Origin: an uncultured Paracoccaceae bacterium
Lineage (GTDB): Bacteria; Pseudomonadota; Alphaproteobacteria; Rhodobacterales; Rhodobacteraceae
Reading direction: 5' to 3'
NCBI GenBank assembly: GCA_947488175.1
Contig: CANKYO010000005.1
Location: 62,001-126,000, forward strand
DNA length: 64,000 nt
Shown here: positions 8,163-15,752 of the stretch, in pieces
Position numbering within the stretch: position 1 is the stretch's first letter
Layout of the letters: each line of letters begins with the position of its first letter
The notes under the pieces: generated by a model
What the model saw: the letters and a program-made list of their open reading frames with translations, nothing else
Told to the model about the DNA's origin: nothing
The model's database searches: none
Made by a program: the position numbers and the translations under genes

Positions 8163-8896
8163 CGCCGCCGCACCCGGGGGATGCTGCTGCGGCTATACCG
8201 CGCCTCCGGATGGTCCGGGTGCCCGTCGGTCCGTTCCCAGAATGCTGTACCGCCCAGCTGCAACCAAAGCGGCAGCGCTGCGATCGCGCCGATGACAAAC
8301 CCGCCTGCATGCGCCCAATAGGCAACGCCGCCGCCGGACACGTCGGTGTTGAACCCGTTGAATAACTGCAGGGCAAACCACAACCCCAGCATGATCCAGG
8401 CCGGGATCGGGAAGATGCGAAAGAAGACCACGAAGAAGAGAAAGACATCGACCCGCGCTTTTGGGAACAGCAAGAGATAACCGCCCATCACCCCCGCAAT
8501 CGCCCCGGAGGCACCGACTGTCGGCACCGGCGACAGCGGCTCGGTTGCAAACTGCGCCAGGCTGGCCCCCACGCCGCAGAGCAGGTAGAAGGCGAGAAAC
8601 GGGACATGGCCCATCTTGTCTTCCAGATTATCCCCGAAAATCCACAAAAACAGCATGTTACCGGCCAGATGCATAATGCCGGCGTGCAGGAAGATGGATG
8701 TCACGAGCGATGAATAATTTTCGCCCTGCGACAAGAGCAGAGGGATCATCGCATAATCGAAATAGAGTTGATTGAGCGCCTGATCGGTCTGGTAAAGGAC
8801 CAGGCCGATCAGATAGACGCCCACATTCAGCACGATCAGGGCGTAGGTGACATAGGGCACCCGTTCGGATGGGTTATGGTCGCGGATGGGAAACAT
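8159..8896 (-). CDS. rhomboid family intramembrane serine protease
   Basis: A 245-residue integral membrane protein with about six transmembrane segments. The catalytic serine sits in G-A-S-G-A-I-A-G (the GxSG motif), the catalytic His in Y-W-A-H-A-G-G-F, and the H-L-A-G-N motif of transmembrane helix 2 is present, so the protease looks active. Rhomboids cut membrane proteins within the lipid bilayer. The frame is open upstream into putA, but the ATG at 8896 begins the normal short cytoplasmic leader M-F-P-I-R-D. It lies 31 bases downstream of putA on the same strand and may be read from the putA transcript. C-terminal basic residues R-V-R-R-R are at the tip. Confidence 0.92.
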   Translation of the reverse strand: MFPIRDHNPSERVPYVTYALIVLNVGVYLIGLVLYQTDQALNQLYFDYAMIPLLLSQGENYSSLVTSIFLHAGIMHLAGNMLFLWIFGDNLEDKMGHVPFLAFYLLCGVGASLAQFATEPLSPVPTVGASGAIAGVMGGYLLLFPKARVDVFLFFVVFFRIFPIPAWIMLGLWFALQLFNGFNTDVSGGGVAYWAHAGGFVIGAIAALPLWLQLGGTAFWERTDGHPDHPEARYSRSSIPRVRRR

Positions 8897-8927
8897 GCCG
8901 CGACCGTCACCGATGCGGCCCGCGGCG

Positions 8928-11900
8928 TCAAGCGCCGGCGTTTGCGACCTCTGCCAGCAGGGCGGCGTTGCCACCTGCCGCTGTGGTGTCGATGCAGACA
9001 TGCCGTTCATGCAGCACATGGGCGGCATCGGGCATCCCCGTGGTCAGGGCGATGATTGGGCCATCCCGCCCTGACAGGGCGGTTTCGATCGCCCGCCCGG
9101 TATCGGTATCGCCCCACCAGATCACGCTGCCCAAGGGGGCAAGTGTTTTCAGGTCATCCGGCCTGACCTCTCCCTCGGGGCTGATGCCGATCCCGCCAAG
9201 AGCGGCGACCGCGGCGATCTGATCCTGTGCTGCTTCGGCACCGGGTCCCATGCACAGGATCGGCCCGCGCGGGTGTGCGCTGTGACGGTTGGATTCGCCC
9301 GTGGGGCCGGGCAGGTCGGTCGGCGACTGATGGTTGGTCACCTTGGTGTCCGCGAGGCGTTTCTGCAGTGATTTGAGATTGGCGGCACTGGCCCAGAAAC
9401 CTGATGCCTCACGTGCCGGGTGGGCGACAAAGCGGGGCAGATAATGCGGGCCGCCCGCCTTTGGCCCGGTCCCCGAAAGTCCTTCACCGCCAAAGGGTTG
9501 GCTGCCCACAACCGCGCCGATCTGGTCGCGGTTGACATAGATATTTCCGGCCTCGATCCGTTCGACAACCGATTGCACCCGATCATCAATCCGGGTGTGC
9601 AACCCAAAGGTCAGCCCATAGCCGGTGGCGTTGATCGCATTGATCACGTCATCAAGCTGGTGCGATTTGAACGTTGCCACATGCAAGACCGGGCCAAAGA
9701 TTTCCCGTGTCATGTCGGCAATCCCACTGATCCGGATCGCCGTTGGTGCAATGAAATGCCCGTCGGTTGGCGCCTTGATCTGGTGGATGATCCGCCCGTC
9801 AGACCGGGCTGTGGCGATGTGGTCGGCGATGGTTTTGTGTGCTGCGGCGTCAATCACCGGGCCAAGGTCCGTGGACAGGTGCCACGGGTCGCCCACGGTC
9901 AGTTCATCCATCGCCCCCTTGAGCATTTTCAACAGTTTGTCGGCGATGTCTTCCTGTACGTAAAGGCAACGCAGCGCCGAACAACGTTGCCCGGCAGAGC
10001 GGAACGCCCCGTTGATGATATCGCGCACGGCATGTTCGGGCAGGGCGGTGCTGTCCACGATCATCGCGTTCAGCCCGCCGGTTTCAGCGATCAGCGGGGT
10101 GCCCGGTGCGCAGTTCGCGGCCATGCTGGCCCGGATTTTCAAGGCTGTGGCGGTGGACCCGGTGAAGGCCACACCATTGATCCGCGCATCAGCGGTCAAG
10201 GCGGCGCCGACACCACCACCGCCGGGCAGCAGTTGCAGGGCGGATGGGGGCACACCGGCTGCATGCAACAGCGCGACCGCACGAGTGGCGATCAGGGGTG
10301 TCTGTTCTGCCGGTTTGGCCAGAACTGCGTTGCCCGCAGCCAGTGCCGCAGCGATCTGTCCGGTAAAGATGGCAAGTGGAAAGTTCCATGGGCTGATGCA
10401 GGTCCAGATGCCGCGCGGGGATGCGCCCTCTTTCGCCTGAGCTGCGTAGTAACGCAGAAAATCGACAGCCTCGCGCAATTCGGCGACCGCATCGGGCATC
10501 CCCTTGCCTGCCTCGCGCGACAGGATCGCGAATAGCTCGGCGGCGTTGGCCTCATACGCATCAGCCGCTGCGTTCAGTACGGCTGCCCGTGTTGCGACGT
10601 CAGATTGCCAGGGCATTGCGCCCTGCAACGCGGTTGCAATATCGGTCGGTTTTGCCGTTTGGGCTGTGCCAACCGTGTCATCTGGTCGGGCCGGGTTGAT
10701 CACGTCATGGGTTGGCCCGTCGCTGAGGTCGCCTGCCAATAACGGGGTTCCGTTCCAGCTATGCGTGAGGAACGGGCCCCTGCCTTCGTCGATCTGTTGG
10801 AGCGTCGGTGTGTGGGTCAGGTCCCAACCTTTTGAATTGATCCGTTCCGGCTGAAAAATGTCAGGCCCCTTGGGCAGATCAGGCCCGTGTCCGATATCAT
10901 CGAACGGGCAGGCTGCCACGACCTCGGGTGGCACATCCTCGTCCACGATCTGGTTGACGAAGCTGGAATTGGCCCCGTTTTCCAGTAGGCGCCGGACAAG
11001 ATAGGCCAACAGGTCCTCATGCGCACCAACGGGCGCGTAAATGCGGCAGCGCGTCTTTTCGGATTGCAGGATCATTGTGTGCAATGTCTCGCCCATGCCG
11101 TGCAGGCGCTGGAATTCGAAATCCTGTGCGCTGCGGTCCATGGTATTTGCCATATCCAGCACGGCGGCAACCGTATGGGCGTTGTGCGTGGCGAATTGTG
11201 GGTAAATGCGGTCGGTCAGCCCGAGCAGTTTGCGGCCATTGGCGATGTAGCTGATATCTGTGTGCTGTTTGGCGGTGAAGACAGGGAAGCCGTTGATGCC
11301 CTGGACCTGCGCGCGCTTGATCTCGGCGTCCCAATAGGCGCCTTTGACAAGCCGGACCATGATCTTGCGGTCCAGCCGCGTGGCCAGATCATGCAGGTGA
11401 TCAATTACCAGCGGCGCGCGCTGGCCATAGGCCTGCACGACGATGCCGAACCCGTCCCACCCGGCAAGAGCCGGTTCGGAAAGTACGGCCTCGATCACAT
11501 CGAGAGAGAGTGAAAGACGGTCTGCTTCCTCAGCGTCGATGTTGAACCCCATACCGGCGGACTTCGCGAGCAGCGCCAGCGAACGGACGCGCGGTACCAG
11601 CTCGTTCATGACCCGTGCGCGTTGCGCTTCCTCATAGCGGGCATGCAAGGCTGAGAGTTTGACCGAAATACCGGGGTTTTCGGCGACGCTGTCATGGGTG
11701 CAGTGTTCGGCGATGGCGCTGATGGCGCGGGAATAGGACAGGTGGTAGCCGCGCGCGTCTACATCAGTGCGGGCAGCCTCGCCCAGCATGTCGTAGCTAT
11801 ATGTGAAACCCTTGGCCTGCATCCCCTCGGCGCGTTTCATGGCTTTCTGGATCGTTTCGCCCAAGACAAACTGGCGACCCATTTCCCGCATGGCGCGGGC

Positions 11901-12383
11901 GACAGCAGTTCGGATCACCGGCTCACCCAGCCGTTTGACAGCACTGCGCAGATGGCGCGTGATACCGGGCTTTTCATCATCCAGAACGCGGCCGGTCAGC
12001 ATCAACGCCCATGTCGAGGCGTTGACCAGCGATGACGCGGAATGGCCCAGATGCTTGCCCCAGTCGGAAGGGGCGATCTTGTCTTCGATCAATTCGTCCA
12101 TCGTGTCGGCATCGGGCACGCGCAGCAGTGCCTCAGCCAGACACATCAGCGCGATGCCTTCATCGGTGGACAGACCGTATTCTGCCAGAAACACCTCCAT
12201 CAGGCCCGGTTCGGCGCTGGAGCGGATCTGGCGTACCAGATCGGCCGCGCGGGCGCTGATGCGGTCGCGATCATCATCCGACAGGGACGCCATTTTCGCC
12301 AATGCGGCAACCGCAACGGCCTCATCACTATACATGGCCTGATCGATCTGGTCGGGCAACTTGCTGGTATCATCGCGCGGCAT
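8928..12383 (-). CDS. putA: bifunctional proline dehydrogenase / L-glutamate-gamma-semialdehyde dehydrogenase
   Basis: A 1151-residue PutA. The N-terminal half is the FAD-dependent proline dehydrogenase barrel (R-L-V-K-G-A-Y-W-D-A-E-I-K near residue 350). The second half is the NAD-dependent aldehyde dehydrogenase (W-N-F-P-L-A-I-F-T-G-Q, the Glu of A-E-T-G-G-L-N-A, and the catalytic Cys in G-Q-R-C-S-A-L near 810). A shorter C-terminal extension follows, as in the longer PutA type. There is no N-terminal ribbon-helix-helix domain, so it should not repress its own gene; the divergent Lrp-type putR does that job. It converts proline to glutamate in two channelled steps. The ATG at 12383 has AAAGG at good spacing; upstream ATGs at 12410 and 12413 sit too close to their GAGGG. 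Confidence 0.97.
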   Translation of the reverse strand: MPRDDTSKLPDQIDQAMYSDEAVAVAALAKMASLSDDDRDRISARAADLVRQIRSSAEPGLMEVFLAEYGLSTDEGIALMCLAEALLRVPDADTMDELIEDKIAPSDWGKHLGHSASSLVNASTWALMLTGRVLDDEKPGITRHLRSAVKRLGEPVIRTAVARAMREMGRQFVLGETIQKAMKRAEGMQAKGFTYSYDMLGEAARTDVDARGYHLSYSRAISAIAEHCTHDSVAENPGISVKLSALHARYEEAQRARVMNELVPRVRSLALLAKSAGMGFNIDAEEADRLSLSLDVIEAVLSEPALAGWDGFGIVVQAYGQRAPLVIDHLHDLATRLDRKIMVRLVKGAYWDAEIKRAQVQGINGFPVFTAKQHTDISYIANGRKLLGLTDRIYPQFATHNAHTVAAVLDMANTMDRSAQDFEFQRLHGMGETLHTMILQSEKTRCRIYAPVGAHEDLLAYLVRRLLENGANSSFVNQIVDEDVPPEVVAACPFDDIGHGPDLPKGPDIFQPERINSKGWDLTHTPTLQQIDEGRGPFLTHSWNGTPLLAGDLSDGPTHDVINPARPDDTVGTAQTAKPTDIATALQGAMPWQSDVATRAAVLNAAADAYEANAAELFAILSREAGKGMPDAVAELREAVDFLRYYAAQAKEGASPRGIWTCISPWNFPLAIFTGQIAAALAAGNAVLAKPAEQTPLIATRAVALLHAAGVPPSALQLLPGGGGVGAALTADARINGVAFTGSTATALKIRASMAANCAPGTPLIAETGGLNAMIVDSTALPEHAVRDIINGAFRSAGQRCSALRCLYVQEDIADKLLKMLKGAMDELTVGDPWHLSTDLGPVIDAAAHKTIADHIATARSDGRIIHQIKAPTDGHFIAPTAIRISGIADMTREIFGPVLHVATFKSHQLDDVINAINATGYGLTFGLHTRIDDRVQSVVERIEAGNIYVNRDQIGAVVGSQPFGGEGLSGTGPKAGGPHYLPRFVAHPAREASGFWASAANLKSLQKRLADTKVTNHQSPTDLPGPTGESNRHSAHPRGPILCMGPGAEAAQDQIAAVAALGGIGISPEGEVRPDDLKTLAPLGSVIWWGDTDTGRAIETALSGRDGPIIALTTGMPDAAHVLHERHVCIDTTAAGGNAALLAEVANAGA

Positions 12384-12488
12384 GGCGGCATCCTTTCGTT
12401 GATGGCCCATCATACCCTCTTGATTGCAGTCGTTTCGCCTCGTATTAAAGCAAAGTGCAGCCGATTGATCTAAAGAACGGGCAAAGAC

Positions 12489-12980
12489 ATGGCCGAAACG
12501 CTTTCCGATTTGGACACATTTGATCGCAAGATTCTCAACGTATTGTCGGTGGAGGGGCGTATCAGTGTCACGGAACTGGCCAGAAGGATCGGACTGTCCA
12601 AATCACCCACGCAGGCGCGGCTGAAAAGGCTTGAGGAAAGCGGTGTGATCCGGGGCTATCGCGCCTTGTGCGACCCAATCCGGCTGGGCCGCGATCATAT
12701 TGCCTTTGTCGAGGTGAAATTGTCGGATACGCGCGAGGCCGCACTGGCGGCTTTTGCAACAGCGGTGATGCGGGTGCCGGAGGTTGAACAATGCCATCTG
12801 ATCGCCGGTGCGTTTGACTACCTTTTGAAGGTGCGCACATCCGGCATGACCGGCTACCGCGCTGTTTTGGCAGAGAGAATTTCGACGTTGCCACATGTGG
12901 CGAATACATCCACCTATGTGGCGATGCAGGCCATCAAGGAAGAAGGGCTGTCACCAATTCCCCCAACCACGCCCTCTTGA
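12489..12980 (+). CDS. putR: Lrp/AsnC-family regulator, PutR-like
   Basis: A 163-residue Lrp/AsnC regulator: an N-terminal helix-turn-helix (F-D-R-K-I-L-N-V-L-S-V-E-G-R-I-S-V-T-E-L-A) followed by the RAM ligand-binding domain (V-E-V-K-L-S and V-E-Q-C-H-L-I-A-G-A-F-D-Y-L-L-K-V). In alphaproteobacteria a divergent Lrp-type gene beside putA encodes PutR, which activates putA when proline is present. The gap to putA is 105 bases and should hold the shared control sites; I could not pick a convincing individual site there. Confidence 0.9.
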   Translation: MAETLSDLDTFDRKILNVLSVEGRISVTELARRIGLSKSPTQARLKRLEESGVIRGYRALCDPIRLGRDHIAFVEVKLSDTREAALAAFATAVMRVPEVEQCHLIAGAFDYLLKVRTSGMTGYRAVLAERISTLPHVANTSTYVAMQAIKEEGLSPIPPTTPS

Positions 12981-13016
12981 CTTGACCCAAGCGGCGCGTG
13001 CCGCAGATAGTGAGGC

Positions 13017-13556
13017 ATGAAATGGATGCTGCCGCTTTGTCTGATTGCCCCGCCTGTTTTCGCAGAGACCTGTCCGCCAGCCCCTGACCACAGTGTCAGA
13101 CTGGCCGAAATTGTCGTCGGCTTGCAGGCCGCGCGTGGCGAAGGCGACGCCCGTGTTTTGACCCAAGAGCTTTGGACGTTATGGACGGACGCCCCCGACG
13201 CACAGGCGCAGGCGCTGCTGGACGAGGGGATGCGCAAACGATCGAACCGCGATTTTCTGGGCGCGCGTGAAACCCTGGACCGTCTGGTGGAATACTGCCC
13301 CGACTATGCCGAGGGTTACAATCAGCGCGCCTTTGCCAGCTATCTGCGATACGATTTTGACGCAGCACTGGGTGATCTTGAACGCGTACTCCAGATCAAC
13401 CCCACACATATCGCGGCCTTGTCCGGCAAGGGCCTGACCCTGATGGGTCTGGGACGCCATGAGGAAGCGCAAGAGGCATTGCGTGCAGCGGTTGAAATGA
13501 ACCCATGGCTTCAGGAACGGTCATTGCTGCTGGAACCCATAGGCCAAGACATCTGA
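13017..13556 (+). CDS. exported tetratricopeptide-repeat protein
   Basis: A 179-residue protein with a short signal peptide (hydrophobic L-P-L-C-L-I-A-P-P-V-F, cleavage likely after A-x-A-like F-A at about residue 16). It carries tetratricopeptide repeats, best seen in Y-A-E-G-Y-N-Q-R-A-F-A-S-Y-L-R-Y-D and I-A-A-L-S-G-K-G-L-T-L-M-G-L-G-R (about residues 100-160). TPR proteins of this type are periplasmic scaffolds; no partner is evident here. It stands alone, 36 bases after putR on the same strand. The ATG sits very close to a GAGG, so ATG 13026 is a possible alternative start. Confidence 0.8.
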   Translation: MKWMLPLCLIAPPVFAETCPPAPDHSVRLAEIVVGLQAARGEGDARVLTQELWTLWTDAPDAQAQALLDEGMRKRSNRDFLGARETLDRLVEYCPDYAEGYNQRAFASYLRYDFDAALGDLERVLQINPTHIAALSGKGLTLMGLGRHEEAQEALRAAVEMNPWLQERSLLLEPIGQDI

Positions 13557-13600
13557 TCACATCTTGCCCAGCAGCATTTGGCATCTTAGGAAGGGTACGT

Positions 13601-13645
13601 GCCCGCGTGGTGGAATGGTAGACACTGGAGACTTCAAAACCCATT
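13601..13645 (+). pseudogene. tRNA-Leu-like 5' half (acceptor strand, D-arm, anticodon region)
   Basis: Bases from 13601 match the first half of a leucine tRNA: a 7-base acceptor strand GCCCGCG, then TG, a D-arm GTGG-AATGGTAGA-CAC and the sequence GGAGACTTCAAAACC at the anticodon position. It is nearly identical in plan to the intact tRNA-Leu(UAA) 227 bases downstream. The 3' side of the anticodon stem does not pair, and no matching T-arm or CGCGGGC acceptor strand follows within several hundred bases. I read it as a truncated, non-functional copy. The anticodon would be CAA if one base is ignored. Confidence 0.65.
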
Positions 13646-13827
13646 GTTTAAAAAAATAGGGGTCTTTGGGCCAGAAATTACAATGCGGTTTCAATCAGAT
13701 CGCGAAGAAGATGAAGCGGAGTGACTCATAAGTTTGATCTGGGTGACATGCAGGAGCCAAGGGAGGCATGTTTGAGAACAGCGGTAGCCTTTCGCGCCTT
13801 TGTATGTGATATCCTGAAACGAAGAAT

Positions 13828-14158
13828 GCGGACGTGGTGGAATCGGTAGACACAAGAGACTTAAGCCATGTTTTGAGTGCCTCGGAGGAAACTCCGGGAG
13901 TAGAACTGCTCAAATTCGGGGAAAGCTAACGGCCATGATCATGGCTCATGCCGATCCCGAGCCAAGCCGCTCGAGACCTGAGCTCGAATGGAAGGTGTAG
14001 AGACTAGACGGGCAGCACCTAAGACCGGGTAGCCGGTGATGGTGAAGGGATAGTCCAGACCACAAACGGCGCTGTTGCGTCGGCGGTGAAAACCGTAGCA
14101 GGTAAGAAAATCTCTCGATCGTATGATCGTGCGGGTTCAAGTCCCGCCGTCCGCACCA
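13828..14158 (+). tRNA. tRNA-Leu(UAA) interrupted by a group I intron
   Basis: The exons are 13828-13862 and 14107-14158, giving an 87-nt tRNA with encoded CCA. The acceptor strands GCGGACG and CGTCCGC pair perfectly, the anticodon stem AGAGA/TCTCT closes a 7-base loop CTTAAAA with anticodon TAA, a class II variable arm CGATC-GTAT-GATCG is present, and the T-arm GCGGG/CCCGC is perfect. The gene only folds as a tRNA if 13863-14106 is removed. That interruption lies after U34, inside the anticodon, the same site as the cyanobacterial and plastid tRNA-Leu(UAA) introns. This tRNA reads UUA and, by wobble, UUG, so correct splicing should be required unless another copy exists. Confidence 0.95.
13863..14106 (+). 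ncRNA. group I self-splicing intron (IC3-like) in tRNA-Leu(UAA)
   Basis: The 244-nt intron follows U34 and ends in G, as group I introns must. GAG at 13875-13877 can pair with exon CUU to give P1 with the conserved U.G at the splice site. CGGAG-GAAA-CTCCG (13883-13896) forms a GAAA-capped hairpin in the P2 position. The conserved core parts are visible: AAATTCGGGGAAAGC (P), GATCCCGAGCCAAGCC (Q), GGTGTAGAGACTAGACGGG (R, 13994-14012) and AAGGGATAGTCC (S, 14045-14056), with ACTA/TAGT pairing as P7. A second GAAA hairpin, CGGT-GAAA-ACCG, lies at 14084-14095 (P9). The core closely resembles my memory of the Anabaena tRNA-Leu intron. There is no endonuclease frame inside, so it is a minimal intron. 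Confidence 0.94.
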
Positions 14159-14180
14159 TTCCCATCTTTCTTAACTCTAT

Positions 14181-14239
14181 TTGAGAGCGTTGTTCTCCGA
14201 CGACAGAGTCGAAAGGTTCGAATCCTCTCGGGTGCACCG
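14181..14239 (+). pseudogene. tRNA-Arg(CCG)-like 3' half
   Basis: The sequence GAGAGCG, an anticodon arm TTGTT-CTCCGAC-GACAG with anticodon CCG, a T-arm AAAGG-TTCGAAT-CCTCT and the acceptor strand CGGGTGC followed by ACC match the 3' two thirds of a tRNA-Arg(CCG). The expected 5' acceptor strand GCACCCG and the 5' side of the D-stem are not recognisable upstream, the T-stem has one A.C mismatch and the terminal CCA reads CCG. It is probably a decayed gene or an attachment-site remnant. The anticodon stem still pairs despite base changes, which would be unusual for an old pseudogene. Confidence 0.6.
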
Positions 14240-14276
14240 TTTCAAATTCTCCAGTATTGCCGAGATGCCTATGCGG

Positions 14277-15752
14277 TCAATCGTTTAGCAAGTCTGACAG
14301 CTTGTGTTTGAGTATCTTGCCGGTCGCGGCGGCGGGCAGCCGTTCGGTCAGGACAATCCTTGACGGGCGTTTGTAGCCTGTCAGGCGGGTGGCGGCGAAT
14401 TGGTGGAGCGCGTCTTCGTCCGGCCAGTCGTTGCGCGCGACCTCGACAAAGGCATAGACCTTTTCGTCGCCCTGTTCGACATGCCCGATCACGGCGCATT
14501 GAATGACTTGTGGGTGATCGTTTAAGGCCGCCTCGACCTCTGGCGGGTAGACGTTGAAACCGCCGTGGATGATCAGTTCCTTCGACCGGCCCTTGATATG
14601 AAGATGGCCCACATCATCGATCATCCCCAGATCGCCGGTGCGTAGCCAGCCGTCATTGGTGAAGACCTGCGCGGTGTCATCGGGATTGCGGAAATAGCCC
14701 TGCATCACGCCGCCGCCAGCCACCAGGATTTCGCCAACGCCGCCTTCCGCACCCGGCGCCTCCAGATCCAGTTTGACCTTCACCCCGGGCGAGGGTGGGC
14801 CGACCGAGATGTCGTCATTGCTGTCGGTATGCCGGGTGACGCAAACGCCGGCGCTGGTTTCGGTCATGCCATAGCCGTTTTGCAGTGGGATGCCATAAAA
14901 TGCCTCCGCCCGGCGTTTCCAGTCCGGGTCAAGCGGGGCGGCCCCGGATGAAACATAGCGCAGCGTGTCAGAGGGCAGCCGGTCATGCCCCTGTTCCTTG
15001 GTGTATTGCATCAGAAGCGCGTGCATCTGCGGGACCGCAAAAAGGATGGTCAGACCGGATGTCAGCGCCTGATACAGCGTGGCGGGCGCAAAGCGTGGTT
15101 CAAGCCTGATCGAGGCGCCTGACACGGTCGCCCCCATCAGAACCGACACGAGCCCAAAGACGTGGCTGATGGGTAGCACACCATAGAGGATATCGCTGTT
15201 TTGCAGCTGACGGGTTTCGCGTGTGGCCTGACCGCCGAAAACCAGGTTGGCATGGGTCAGCATGACGCCTTTTGGCGTGCCGGTTGTGCCGGTTGTGTAG
15301 AGAATGGTGGCGACTTCCTCCAACACATCGTCGGGATTTGATGCTCTGGCCAGCGCGTGCAGACCAAGGTGGAGGGGTGTTGCGCCAAGCTCGTCAGCAT
15401 GCGCGCGCGCCTCGCCTGAGACTTCCGCCGTGAACAGGATCGCTGCGGGATCGGCGTGGGCGATGACCCGTGCGATTTCTGCCGCACTCTGGCGAGCATT
15501 TATGGGTATAAAGGCGGCACCGATCCGCGATGCCGCAAAGATGGCTGCAAGTGCGGCGGCACAGTTTTCCATCAGGATCATGATCCGGTCGTTTTTGCGC
15601 ACGCCCAGTTGGGTCAGCTTGTCAGCGAGGTCGTTGCTGGCTAACGCCAGTTCATCGTAATTCCAGATATGCCCCAGCGTATCGGTCAGCGCAGGAGCGT
15701 CACGCTGCGCGGCGACCCGTCGATCGAGAATGGTATGAATACGGTCGCTCAC
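14277..15752 (-). CDS. AMP-forming acyl-CoA synthetase
   Basis: A 491-residue member of the ANL adenylating family. The ATP loop Y-T-T-G-T-T-G-T-P-K-G-V lies near residue 150, Y-G-M-T-E near 290, the hinge region with L-R-T-G-D-L-G near 375, and the catalytic Lys segment T-G-K-I-L-K-H-K at the C terminus. It would activate a carboxylic acid to its CoA thioester, the entry step for the enzymes encoded upstream in this operon. It starts with GTG at 15752, overlapping the preceding stop as GTGA. It is the last gene of the 12-gene operon, and no terminator hairpin is visible downstream; read-through would run antisense across the tRNA region. Confidence 0.92.
   Translation of the reverse strand: MSDRIHTILDRRVAAQRDAPALTDTLGHIWNYDELALASNDLADKLTQLGVRKNDRIMILMENCAAALAAIFAASRIGAAFIPINARQSAAEIARVIAHADPAAILFTAEVSGEARAHADELGATPLHLGLHALARASNPDDVLEEVATILYTTGTTGTPKGVMLTHANLVFGGQATRETRQLQNSDILYGVLPISHVFGLVSVLMGATVSGASIRLEPRFAPATLYQALTSGLTILFAVPQMHALLMQYTKEQGHDRLPSDTLRYVSSGAAPLDPDWKRRAEAFYGIPLQNGYGMTETSAGVCVTRHTDSNDDISVGPPSPGVKVKLDLEAPGAEGGVGEILVAGGGVMQGYFRNPDDTAQVFTNDGWLRTGDLGMIDDVGHLHIKGRSKELIIHGGFNVYPPEVEAALNDHPQVIQCAVIGHVEQGDEKVYAFVEVARNDWPDEDALHQFAATRLTGYKRPSRIVLTERLPAAATGKILKHKLSDLLND

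Larger units (their letters stand above)
13557..14276. other. 720-bp protein-free region with one intact and two broken tRNA genes
   Basis: This is the only stretch over 300 bases without a protein gene. It holds a tRNA-Leu-like 5' half (13601-13645), a complete tRNA-Leu(UAA) with a group I intron (13828-14158) and a tRNA-Arg(CCG)-like 3' half (about 14181-14239). Bases 13646-13827 contain an A-run and short weak hairpins but no group I core, no T-arm to complete the first half and no convincing coding frame. No integrase gene is nearby. Confidence 0.8.

Noticed and set aside
13646..13827. A second group I intron completing the upstream tRNA-Leu half
   Set aside because: No R or S core sequence, no terminal G before a matching exon, and no T-arm or acceptor strand to pair with the 5' half.
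13695..13913. 72-residue minus-strand frame across the tRNA-Leu 5' exon
   Set aside because: It runs through the tRNA and intron and shows no protein features.
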